Source: Enterocloster asparagiformis (GTDB lineage: Bacteria > Bacillota > Clostridia > Lachnospirales > Lachnospiraceae). From it: DNA of 63,141 bases. Position 1 is the first letter of the stretch. Every line of letters starts with the position of its first letter. The stretch lies in contig JAGZSY010000032.1 in NCBI GenBank assembly GCA_018380885.1, positions 1 to 63,141 on the forward strand, written 5' to 3'. Positions 16,940 through 24,375 of this stretch are shown here, one piece after another. The notes under the pieces are model-generated. The model saw nothing but the letters and a program-made list of their open reading frames with translations. It was not told where the DNA came from and did not search any database. The translations under genes were made by a program, and so were the position numbers.

Positions 16940-18534
16940 GGCGGGAGGAACGGCTGATCAGCCGCCTGGAGGCGTACGAAAAGACGGATATGTATCCCTT
17001 CCACATGCCGGGGCACAAACGCCTGGCCGGGATAGCAGACAGTAATTGGAAAGAAATGGAATTTCCAAACCCGTTTACGGTGGATATCACGGAGATCGAG
17101 GGATTTGACAACCTGCACCACCCGGAGGGGATTCTGCGGGAATCCATGGAGTGGGCGGCGGGTGTTTACGGCGCGGACCGGACATACTATCTGGTGAATG
17201 GGAGCAGCAGCGGTATCCTGGCGGCCGTCAGCGCGGCGGCCGGACACGGCGGCCGGCTTCTGATGGCGCGCAACTGCCATAAGTCCGTTTACCACGCGGT
17301 GTATTTGAACCGGCTTAAATCAGTCTATCTCTATCCACAGACTGTGCCCGGACTGGGGATACAGGGCGGAATTCTGCCGGAGGATGTGGAAAACGCGCTG
17401 CGGCAGTACCCGGATACCCGCGCGGTGATGGTGGTATCCCCAACTTACGACGGAATCGTGTCCGATATCCACAAAATAGCGGAGATTGTCCACCGGGCGG
17501 GGCTGCCGCTGATTGTGGATGAGGCCCACGGGGCGCATTTCCGGTATGCAGAGGAGTTTCCGCAATCGGCGCTGGAATTGGGGGCTGACCTGGTGATCCA
17601 GAGCATCCACAAGACCCTTCCCAGCCTGACCCAGACAGCGCTGCTGCACGTGAAGTTCAACCGGGAGGCGGGCGGGCCTTTCGTGGATGTGGGGAGGCTG
17701 GAGCGGTTTTTACAGATTTACCAGAGCAGCAGCCCCTCCTATGTGCTGATGGCATCCATTGAGAACGCCGTGTGGATCATGGAGCGGCTGCGCCGGGAGC
17801 GGAGCAGGCCGGAAAATCCCATCGGCCGCTATATGGAGCGGATGAAACGGCTGCGGGAGAACCTGGGGAAGCTGCGCTGCCTGCGCCTTGCAGGCGAGGG
17901 CCTTGCGGGCAGGTTCGGCGTGTGGGACTTTGACCTGTCCAAGGTGGTGATCTCCACCGCGGGCACCGGCATGACGGGGACAAGGCTGGACCAGGTTCTG
18001 CGGGAAACCTGTCATCTGGAGATGGAGATGTGCGGGCCGGAGTACGTCACGGCCATCACGTCGGTGCTGGACAGCGTTGAGGGGCTTGACCGGCTGGAAG
18101 CGGCGGTTTTGGAGATCGACCGGGGGTTAAAGCTTGGACCGGGAGAGGCGGCCGCCGCCCAAGGTAGACTCGGCCCGGAAGGTGAGGGCGCTGCCGAGGG
18201 AAGGCTCGGCCCAGTAGAGGCGGCCGCTGCCGAGAGAAGATTCGGCCCGGAAGGCACGGACGCCGCCCCCCCAGCCCTGCCCCGCCCCCGCAGCCTGATG
18301 CCCATCGCCCTGGCTATGGACGGGGATCAGGAGACGGTGGCGCTGCGGGAGAGCTGCGGGCGCATTTCCGGGGAATACATCTATATTTACCCGCCGGGGA
18401 TTCCCATCGTGGCCCCCGGGGAGGAGATCAGCAGACAGGCGCTGGATTTAGTGCTCAGCTTTATGGAGCAGGGGCTGCCCGTGCAGGGGCCCCAGGACGG
18501 GGCATTGGAATTTTTGCGCGTGGTAAGACAGTAA
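16936..18534 (+). CDS. Orn/Lys/Arg decarboxylase-family PLP enzyme
   Basis: A 532-residue fold-type I PLP enzyme of the YaaO-like group of Orn/Lys/Arg decarboxylases. The opening FHMPGHKR is diagnostic. VNGSSSGILAAVSAA binds phosphate, VDEAHGAHFRY carries the cofactor-contacting Asp/His and SIHKTLPSLTQTALLH carries the Schiff-base Lys. The C-terminal domain ends with IYPPGIPIVAPGE. Between residues 400 and 447 there is an unusual insert of four 12-residue repeats. In Firmicutes these genes often precede nucleotide kinases, as here. Which amino acid it decarboxylates is not readable. Confidence 0.87.
   Translation: MRREERLISRLEAYEKTDMYPFHMPGHKRLAGIADSNWKEMEFPNPFTVDITEIEGFDNLHHPEGILRESMEWAAGVYGADRTYYLVNGSSSGILAAVSAAAGHGGRLLMARNCHKSVYHAVYLNRLKSVYLYPQTVPGLGIQGGILPEDVENALRQYPDTRAVMVVSPTYDGIVSDIHKIAEIVHRAGLPLIVDEAHGAHFRYAEEFPQSALELGADLVIQSIHKTLPSLTQTALLHVKFNREAGGPFVDVGRLERFLQIYQSSSPSYVLMASIENAVWIMERLRRERSRPENPIGRYMERMKRLRENLGKLRCLRLAGEGLAGRFGVWDFDLSKVVISTAGTGMTGTRLDQVLRETCHLEMEMCGPEYVTAITSVLDSVEGLDRLEAAVLEIDRGLKLGPGEAAAAQGRLGPEGEGAAEGRLGPVEAAAAERRFGPEGTDAAPPALPRPRSLMPIALAMDGDQETVALRESCGRISGEYIYIYPPGIPIVAPGEEISRQALDLVLSFMEQGLPVQGPQDGALEFLRVVRQ
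18133..18276 (+). repeat. Four 36-bp tandem repeats inside the decarboxylase gene
   Basis: Units at 18133, 18169, 18205 and 18241 encode LGPGEAAAAQGR, LGPEGEGAAEGR, LGPVEAAAAERR and FGPEGTDAAPPA. The unit length of 36 bases keeps the frame. It lies at the junction between the large PLP domain and the small C-terminal domain, where a flexible linker would be tolerated. Slippage could change copy number between strains. Confidence 0.8.
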
Positions 18535-18560
18535 AATTACTAGACAGGAAGACAGTGAAC

Positions 18561-19172
18561 ATGGGAAAGATTTTTTATGTGATGGGAAAGAGCGCTTCGG
18601 GAAAGGACACCATATTTAAGCGCCTGTGCGGCCGCCTGGGGGACTTCAGGACTGTGAAAATGTACACAACCAGGCCGATCCGGGACGGGGAGCGAAACGG
18701 CGTGGAGTATTATTTTGTGGACCAGGCGTTTCTGGAGGAGACCAGGAGGAAGGGCACGCTGATCGAGTGCCGGACCTACCAGACCGTTTACGGGCCGTGG
18801 AGCTATTTTACGGTGGACGACGGCCAGATCGACTTAAAACAGGGGAATTACCTGATGATGGGCACGCTGGAATCCTACGAGGAGCTGAGGGAATACTACG
18901 GCCAGTCCTCCCTGGTACCGGTCTATATCTGCGTGGAGGACGGACTGCGGCTGGAGCGGGCCATCGCCCGGGAGCGGCAGCAGGCTGTGCCCAAATACAA
19001 GGAGCTGTGCCGCCGTTTTCTGGCCGACGAGGAGGATTTTAAGGAAGAAAACCTGCGGCGGTGCGGCATCACAAAGCAGTATGAGAACCTGGAACTGGAA
19101 ACATGCATTGAGCTGATTGTGCGGGATATCCTGGCGGAGTGCGGGGATACAGGCGGCGGAAAGGAGTGTTGA
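18561..19172 (+). CDS. Guanylate kinase-like protein
   Basis: A 203-residue P-loop protein with MGKSASGKDTIFKRL as Walker A, then YTTRPIRDGERNGVEYYF, the GMP-binding region of guanylate kinases. ARERQQAVPKYKELCRRF fits the lid/Arg region. Canonical Gmk is similar in length, but here the phosphate loop has ASGKD instead of the usual SGAGKST, so it may be a paralog rather than the essential enzyme. ATG 18561 follows AGGAA; a GTG two codons upstream is an alternative start. It follows the decarboxylase by 26 bases. Confidence 0.8.
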   Translation: MGKIFYVMGKSASGKDTIFKRLCGRLGDFRTVKMYTTRPIRDGERNGVEYYFVDQAFLEETRRKGTLIECRTYQTVYGPWSYFTVDDGQIDLKQGNYLMMGTLESYEELREYYGQSSLVPVYICVEDGLRLERAIARERQQAVPKYKELCRRFLADEEDFKEENLRRCGITKQYENLELETCIELIVRDILAECGDTGGGKEC

Positions 19173-19175
19173 ATC

Positions 19176-20156
19176 TTGAGATGGGGAATACTGGCGACGG
19201 GAAGCATCGCCAACAAATTTGCGGCAACTGTCAACAGCATGGACGACCGGGAGGCGAAGCTGGCCGCGGTGGGGTCCAGGCGGCTTGAATCCGCACGGGA
19301 ATTTGCGGAAAAATATGGGATTCCGGCATGGTATGATTCCTATGAGGCGCTGGCTGCGGCCCCTGAGGTGGAGGCCGTTTACATTTCCACGCCCAACAAT
19401 ATGCACTATGAGAATTGTAAAATGTGCCTGAACGCGGGCAAGCATGTGCTCTGCGAGAAGCCCTTTACCACCAGCGTCTCCCAGGCGGAGGAGCTCTACG
19501 CCCTGGCGGAGGAAAAGGGGCTGTTTATCATGGAGGCGTTCTGGATCCGTTTTCTGCCCCAGCTGCAGCACATGATGGGTCTGATCGCCCAGGGCGTGAT
19601 CGGCGAAGTGCGCCACGCCCGCTGCGAGTACGGTTTTATCGCCAGGGGCGCCAGAAAGGACCGGAAATTCAACTCCGATCTGGGCGGCGGGGCGCTGTTG
19701 GATATCGGCATCTATAACCTGGGCTTTCTGCACATGGTGATGGGGCAGGCTCCGGTGTCCTTTGAGTCCAGCGTGCACATAAACGAGTACGGGACCGATG
19801 ATTTCAGCGCCCTTCAGCTGGTGTACCCCGGCGGGAAAAGCGCTCACGCGGCGCAGTCCATCGGCATGGACATGGGACGGGGCGCGGCCGTGTTCGGAAG
19901 CGAGGGCGCGATCTGGCTGCCGGATTTCCAGATGGCCGAGACCATGACCGTGAGCCCCTACGGCGGGGAGCCCTACGAGGTGTCTCTGCCCTGGGAGATC
20001 AACGGGTTCGAGTACCAGATTCGGGAAGCGGCCCGATGTATCGCGGCCGGCATGAGCACCAGCGATATTCTGAAGCCATCGGACAGCCTGACCGTGCTGC
20101 GGCTTATGGATGAGATACGCAGGTCCTGGGGAATGAAGTTCAGCTATGAGCGGTGA
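19176..20156 (+). CDS. Gfo/Idh/MocA-family oxidoreductase
   Basis: A 326-residue NAD(P)-dependent oxidoreductase. A Rossmann fold begins at RWGILATGSIANKF. VYISTPNNMHYENCKMCLNAGKHVLCEKPF contains the catalytic EKP lysine motif (Lys near residue 94). GALLDIGIYNLGF supplies the D-x-x-x-H/Y-like catalytic region, with Tyr in place of His. The start is a TTG codon preceded by AAGGAG; no suitable ATG exists. It probably acts on a sugar, inositol or diol (dihydrodiol dehydrogenase-like). It lies three bases after the kinase gene, as the last gene of the run. Confidence 0.85.
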   Translation: MRWGILATGSIANKFAATVNSMDDREAKLAAVGSRRLESAREFAEKYGIPAWYDSYEALAAAPEVEAVYISTPNNMHYENCKMCLNAGKHVLCEKPFTTSVSQAEELYALAEEKGLFIMEAFWIRFLPQLQHMMGLIAQGVIGEVRHARCEYGFIARGARKDRKFNSDLGGGALLDIGIYNLGFLHMVMGQAPVSFESSVHINEYGTDDFSALQLVYPGGKSAHAAQSIGMDMGRGAAVFGSEGAIWLPDFQMAETMTVSPYGGEPYEVSLPWEINGFEYQIREAARCIAAGMSTSDILKPSDSLTVLRLMDEIRRSWGMKFSYER

Positions 20157-20190
20157 ACGATAAGAACTTGATAAGATGGCAGGGGGTTAC

Positions 20191-20219
20191 TTGAATTATT
20201 TAAAAAATCAGAATATAAT
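20191..20219 (+). promoter_or_regulatory. Promoter of the 20295 lysR gene
   Basis: TTGAAT (20191-20196), a 17-base spacer and a perfect TATAAT (20214-20219), followed by a leader of about 70 bases to the ATG. Confidence 0.75.
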
Positions 20220-20294
20220 GATGATTATTCCGGACGGAGTAAATGGGAGTTTACCCCGTCCTTGGTGTAAAAGGACGACAGGGAGGAGGATGCA

Positions 20295-21197
20295 ATGCAA
20301 TTACGGGATATCCAGTATGTGCTGGCGGCTGCGGATGAGGGGAGCTTTTCAAAGGCTGCGGTCAAGGTCCATGTGAGCCAGCCCGCGCTGAGCCAGCTGA
20401 TTCAGCGTCTGGAGGATGAATTGGGGGTAAAGCTATTTGTCAGAAAGAGCAACAGGGTGACGCTGACGCCGGCGGGCAGGATCTTTTATGAGGACGGTAA
20501 GGTGATTCTCACATTGAGCGAGCAGTTGATCCACAAGATGAATGATTTCCAGAGCCTGAAAAAGGGCGAGCTGACCATCTCCGTATCGCCGTTTTATCAG
20601 AAGTGTTATCTTCTGGGGGTGCTGTCGGAATTTCAGAAGCGGCATTTCGGCATCAAGGTGCGGCTTGTGGATGCCTTTTCCAGCGATTCCGAGACACTTC
20701 TCGTCCAGGGGCAGGTGGATTTGGCTTTTGTGATGCTTCCCTATCAGAACAAATCAATCAAGTACGAGCGCGTGTTTGAGGAACAGATTTTTCTTGCGGT
20801 TCCCAGACAGTTTGCCATCAATCGTAAACTGCCTGATCCCGGGGAACGGCCCTGCACGATTGAGGATTTAAAGGCGCTGAAGGACGAGCCCTTTGTGATG
20901 TACGAGCACGGGCGCAGAATGTGGGGCAGCTCCATGGCCCTGTGCCGCAGCGCTGGGTTTGAGCCCCGGGTGGCCTTTGAATCCAATGTCTGCGAGAGCT
21001 TAAACGCCATGGTGGCCGGCGGCATGGGCGTGGGCTTTGTGCCCTCCGCCATCGACAGGATCAACGGACGTTACGACAGCGTGATCTATTATCCCATCGA
21101 TGACGAGAACGCGGTCAGGACGCTGACCATCGGGTACATGGAGAAAAATGTGACCAGCGCGGCGCGGGAGTTTGTCCGCGTGGTGAAGGGGAAATAG
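20295..21197 (+). CDS. LysR-family transcriptional regulator
   Basis: A 300-residue LTTR. The N-terminal winged helix reads MQLRDIQYVLAAADEGSFSK, then HVSQPALSQLIQRLEDELG, the family hallmark. A linker helix precedes a periplasmic-binding-like effector domain from residue 90 to the end. It has its own promoter and terminator. It faces the same way as the downstream carboxylate cluster and is one of three LysR proteins in the window that might bind the shared sites at 22295-22360 and 26352-26418. The effector is unknown. Confidence 0.9.
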   Translation: MQLRDIQYVLAAADEGSFSKAAVKVHVSQPALSQLIQRLEDELGVKLFVRKSNRVTLTPAGRIFYEDGKVILTLSEQLIHKMNDFQSLKKGELTISVSPFYQKCYLLGVLSEFQKRHFGIKVRLVDAFSSDSETLLVQGQVDLAFVMLPYQNKSIKYERVFEEQIFLAVPRQFAINRKLPDPGERPCTIEDLKALKDEPFVMYEHGRRMWGSSMALCRSAGFEPRVAFESNVCESLNAMVAGGMGVGFVPSAIDRINGRYDSVIYYPIDDENAVRTLTIGYMEKNVTSAAREFVRVVKGK

Positions 21198-21222
21198 AGC
21201 GGTATACGCAGTTGAGGGATTG

Positions 21223-21258
21223 CCCTCCGCGGCCTGTTGGGGCTGCGGAGGGTTTTTT
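21223..21258 (+). terminator. Terminator after lysR
   Basis: CCCTCCGC pairs with GCGGAGGG around a GC-rich loop, followed by six T residues. Confidence 0.9.
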
Positions 21259-21396
21259 GCGGTAGAGCGCCTGGCGTAAGGTTGAATCGGAGGGAAGCTG
21301 GATGGAGGCAAAGAAGCGTGTGGTACCCAGAGCTGATTGTCGTGATCAAGATAAACGGTGTGAAAAAGGACTATAAGTCGGTAGCATGTGGAAGTC

Positions 21397-21425
21397 TTGA
21401 TGGGGGTGAACGCCAATGGTATAAT
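21397..21425 (+). promoter_or_regulatory. Promoter of the AT-rich orphan gene
   Basis: TTGATG (21397-21402), a 17-base spacer and TATAAT (21420-21425). Transcription from here begins after the upstream in-frame ATG at 21388, which supports the internal start at 21478. Confidence 0.7.
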
Positions 21426-21477
21426 GGATTCATACCTTGGCGAGCTCATGGTTAACAGTAAGACAGGAGGTATGGTG

Positions 21478-22149
21478 ATGGAAGCGCCACAGTTCTATCT
21501 AATCAGGGAAAAAGCAAGTGCCACAGAGTCCATATATCGGTTAGTGAATGCTTATATAGTAGAATGCCCAAAATGCGGCGCCAAATGGGACATCAGGAAT
21601 GGAATCAGCTTGCCGTCTTTTGAATTAGACGATGGAGCAAAGCAGTATCTGGAAGAGGAGTGGCATACGTATAAAGCTGAAATTCGGGGAAAATGTGAAT
21701 ATGATTATATGGCTTCTGGGAATGGAATCATAGTCAGCGAAAAATTCCTGAACGCGCTGAACGAAGTTTCAGCAACGGGCTATACGGTAAAAGATATTGA
21801 GCTTTTAGGATGGTATAATGGCAACGGCAAAATACGTTTGGACAAGAATGCCGGCAATTATAAAGAGCTTGTAGTGACGGGGCGCTGCGGGTATGTAAGA
21901 AATAAAAAGCACGAGTTAACAAAATGCTGCGATTTATGTAAGACTGAAAATAGCGATGAGGTGTTAGACGGACTGGGCGTAGACTTGGATGAATGGGACG
22001 GCTCTGATATCTGTTTTTACACGAACTTAGTATGGGGGCATGTCATAGTTACGGAAAAAGTAAAGGCCATCTTAGAGAAAAAGAAAATGAAAAGCATATA
22101 CTTCCAAAAAATTGAGGACTATGTATGGAACGGATGTTACGCAAACTAA
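21478..22149 (+). CDS. Orphan protein with double CXXC pattern (immunity-like)
   Basis: A 223-residue protein beginning MEAPQFYLIREKASATESI. CPKCGAKW near residue 30 and CCDLCK near residue 155 form two Cys pairs, a pattern resembling the double-CXXCG proteins proposed as immunity partners of polymorphic toxins. Its AT-rich composition differs from the neighbours and it has its own promoter and terminator, both suggestive of lateral acquisition. No toxin gene is adjacent. ATG 21478 lies seven bases after AGGAGG. The family link is tentative; otherwise hypothetical. Confidence 0.6.
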   Translation: MEAPQFYLIREKASATESIYRLVNAYIVECPKCGAKWDIRNGISLPSFELDDGAKQYLEEEWHTYKAEIRGKCEYDYMASGNGIIVSEKFLNALNEVSATGYTVKDIELLGWYNGNGKIRLDKNAGNYKELVVTGRCGYVRNKKHELTKCCDLCKTENSDEVLDGLGVDLDEWDGSDICFYTNLVWGHVIVTEKVKAILEKKKMKSIYFQKIEDYVWNGCYAN

Positions 22150-22192
22150 AGGACAGAGAACATCCGTTAATGCTGGAGGTTAACGAAAGAGA

Positions 22193-22237
22193 AAAAAGAC
22201 TACCGGGTAAAATATCAACATCCCGGTAGTCTTTTTT
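22193..22237 (+). terminator. Terminator after the orphan gene
   Basis: A perfect 10-base stem, GACTACCGGG with CCCGGTAGTC, is preceded by A residues and followed by six T residues, so it could act in both directions. Confidence 0.92.
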
Positions 22238-22294
22238 ATGATCTTTTTGGCGCCGGCACAGCCATGTACGCCAGGCGCGGTGGTGTGAGAGGCC

Positions 22295-22360
22295 ATAAGT
22301 TTATGTTATAGGCGAATTATTTATAAATATTTCCAATGCCTGGCGTTTTGTGATACGCTG
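22295..22360 (+). promoter_or_regulatory. LysR-type regulatory module upstream of the first aconitase
   Basis: ATAA-N7-TTAT (from 22295) is an LTTR-type box. AATTATTTATAAATATTTCCA (22315-22335) and TGATACGCTG (22351-22360) match the module at 26352-26418 in both sequence and 15-base spacing. The pair probably forms -35 (TTTCCA) and -10 (GATACG) elements with an activator site in front. Confidence 0.65.
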
Positions 22361-22407
22361 AGGAAAATGGTAAAAATGAATAATTTGCCAATGGGAGGGC
22401 GGTATAA

Positions 22408-24375
22408 ATGGAAAAATATGCACAAAACCTGACGGAGAAACTCATTGCCGGACACCTGGCAGGCGGGCGGATGGAGACGGGCAGGGAGATATTCCTGCGC
22501 GTGGACAGCACGCTGGTTCACGATATGTCCGGCACCCTGGCATACATAGGCTTCGAGGCCATGGGCATCGAAAAAATCCAGGTGCCTGCGGCAATCACAT
22601 TCCAGGATCACAACCTGGTGGCAATGGATCACAGAAGCCTGGACGACCACCGGTTTGTGGGTTCCGCTGCCAGGCGCTACGGGTCCGCGCTCTCAAGGGC
22701 TGGAAACGGTATCTGCCACAGCGTGTACTACAGCCGGATCGGCCGTCCGGGAATGGTTCTGGCGGGAGCGGACAGCCACAGCGCCACGGCCGGGGCCCTG
22801 GGAATGCTGGGGGTGGGTCTGGGGGGCCTGGACGTCAGCGCAATCATGGGCGGGGAGCCCATGGAGCTGAAGATGCCGGAGATCATCGGCGTGGAGGTGA
22901 GGGGAAGGCTCCGCCCCGGCGTATCCGCCAAGGACGCGGCGCTGTCCCTGCTTCGCCGCCTGACCGTGAAGGGCTGCGTGGGTAAGGTTTTGGAGTATAT
23001 GGGGGACGGGGTTTTGAATCTGACGGTGCCTCAGAGGGCCACCATTGCCAACATGGGGGCGGAGATGGGGGCCACAAGCTCCGTGTTCCCGGCGGATCAG
23101 GCGGTACGGAGGTTTCTTAAGGCCCAGGGGCGGGAGAAGGACTATGTGGAGCTGGCGGCGGACCCCGGCGCAGAGTACGGGCAGCGCCTGGTTCTGGACC
23201 TGAGCGGGATCGAGCCCTCCGTGGCCGTGCCGCCCATGCCCGACCAGGTGATAAGCGTGCGGGAGGCGGGCCGGATCAAGGTGGACCAGGTCTACATCGG
23301 CAGCTGCACCAACGGCTCCTACTGCGACCTAGCCAGGGCGGCCCGGGTGCTCAAGGGGCATCGGGTGCACCCGGACGTGAACCTGCTGGTGTCTCCGGCC
23401 AACCGCCAGGTGTACCAGATGCTGGTGGAGGACGGCTCCATAGCTGTCTTTTTAAAGGCAGGGGCGCGGATTATGGAATGCGGCTGCGGCCCCTGCATCG
23501 GGCTGGGGCAGGCGCCGCCTACAGGAGGGGTGTCCGTGCGCACCTCCAACCGCAATTACCCGGGGCGCTGCGGGACCGTGAGCGCAAAGGTGTATCTCAC
23601 CGGCACCGAGACCGCGGCGGCCACCGCTGTTCTGGGGTATCTGGCCGCAGCGGAGGACGTGATGGAAAATCCCGGCGATTTGGACCTTGTACAGGAACCG
23701 GAGCGTTACCCTGTGGACGACAGCCTGCTGCTGCGCTATGACCGGGGGCCGGAGGACACGGAGCTGATCAAGGGGCCCAATATCCGGGAGATGCCGGTAA
23801 AGGGTCCGCTGGACCAGCGGATCGCGGCGCGGGTGGCGCTGAAGGCCGGGGACAATATTACCACGGACGACATCGTTCCGCCTGGCCCGGAGGTGCTGAC
23901 CCTGCGCCCCAATATCCCCGCCCTGTCCAGGTATCTGTTTCAGAAGATCGACCCAGGCTTTGCCGGGCGGGCGGAGGCTTATGGGGAGAGCGTGATCGTG
24001 GCCGGGGAAAATTACGGCCAGGGCTCCAGCAGAGAGCACGCGGCCATTGGGCCCATGTACCTGGGGGTGAAGGCCGTGCTGGCTAAGTCCATTTCCAGGA
24101 TTCACAGGAGCAACCTGATCAACTACGGCATCCTGCCCATTCTGTTCGCTGATCCGGCGGACTATGAGGGCATAGGCGCCGGGGATGAGCTGGTCATTGA
24201 GGACGTGCCGGGACAGCTGCGGTCCGGCGGCGGCACCATCCGCCTGAGCAACCGGACCGCGGGGCAGGATATTCTGGGAATTATTTCCTTTACGGAAAAG
24301 GAGCTGGAGCTGTTATATGCCGGAGGGCTGCTCCAATACATACACAATAAACACAACGGAGGGATAAAGCCATGA
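22408..24375 (+). CDS. Aconitase-family hydro-lyase, single-chain (paralog A)
   Basis: A 655-residue [4Fe-4S] hydro-lyase of the short single-chain aconitase type (about 650 residues, like the Aquifex-type group). Cluster ligands are Cys300 (SCTNGS), Cys360 and Cys363 (CGCGPCIG). QGSSREHAA in the swivelling C-terminal domain supplies catalytic Ser/Arg, and RTSNRN binds carboxylate. The usual DSHTP is changed to DSHSA (122-126), unlike the two other paralogs here, hinting at a different substrate. Likely reactions are citrate-, methylcitrate- or malate-derivative isomerisation. The stop overlaps the next aconitase start (ATGA). Confidence 0.88.
   Translation: MEKYAQNLTEKLIAGHLAGGRMETGREIFLRVDSTLVHDMSGTLAYIGFEAMGIEKIQVPAAITFQDHNLVAMDHRSLDDHRFVGSAARRYGSALSRAGNGICHSVYYSRIGRPGMVLAGADSHSATAGALGMLGVGLGGLDVSAIMGGEPMELKMPEIIGVEVRGRLRPGVSAKDAALSLLRRLTVKGCVGKVLEYMGDGVLNLTVPQRATIANMGAEMGATSSVFPADQAVRRFLKAQGREKDYVELAADPGAEYGQRLVLDLSGIEPSVAVPPMPDQVISVREAGRIKVDQVYIGSCTNGSYCDLARAARVLKGHRVHPDVNLLVSPANRQVYQMLVEDGSIAVFLKAGARIMECGCGPCIGLGQAPPTGGVSVRTSNRNYPGRCGTVSAKVYLTGTETAAATAVLGYLAAAEDVMENPGDLDLVQEPERYPVDDSLLLRYDRGPEDTELIKGPNIREMPVKGPLDQRIAARVALKAGDNITTDDIVPPGPEVLTLRPNIPALSRYLFQKIDPGFAGRAEAYGESVIVAGENYGQGSSREHAAIGPMYLGVKAVLAKSISRIHRSNLINYGILPILFADPADYEGIGAGDELVIEDVPGQLRSGGGTIRLSNRTAGQDILGIISFTEKELELLYAGGLLQYIHNKHNGGIKP

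Noticed and set aside
21388..21477. N-terminal extension of the orphan CXXC protein to an upstream ATG
   Set aside because: The best promoter (21397-21425) starts RNA after that ATG, and AGGAGG is ideally placed for ATG 21478.
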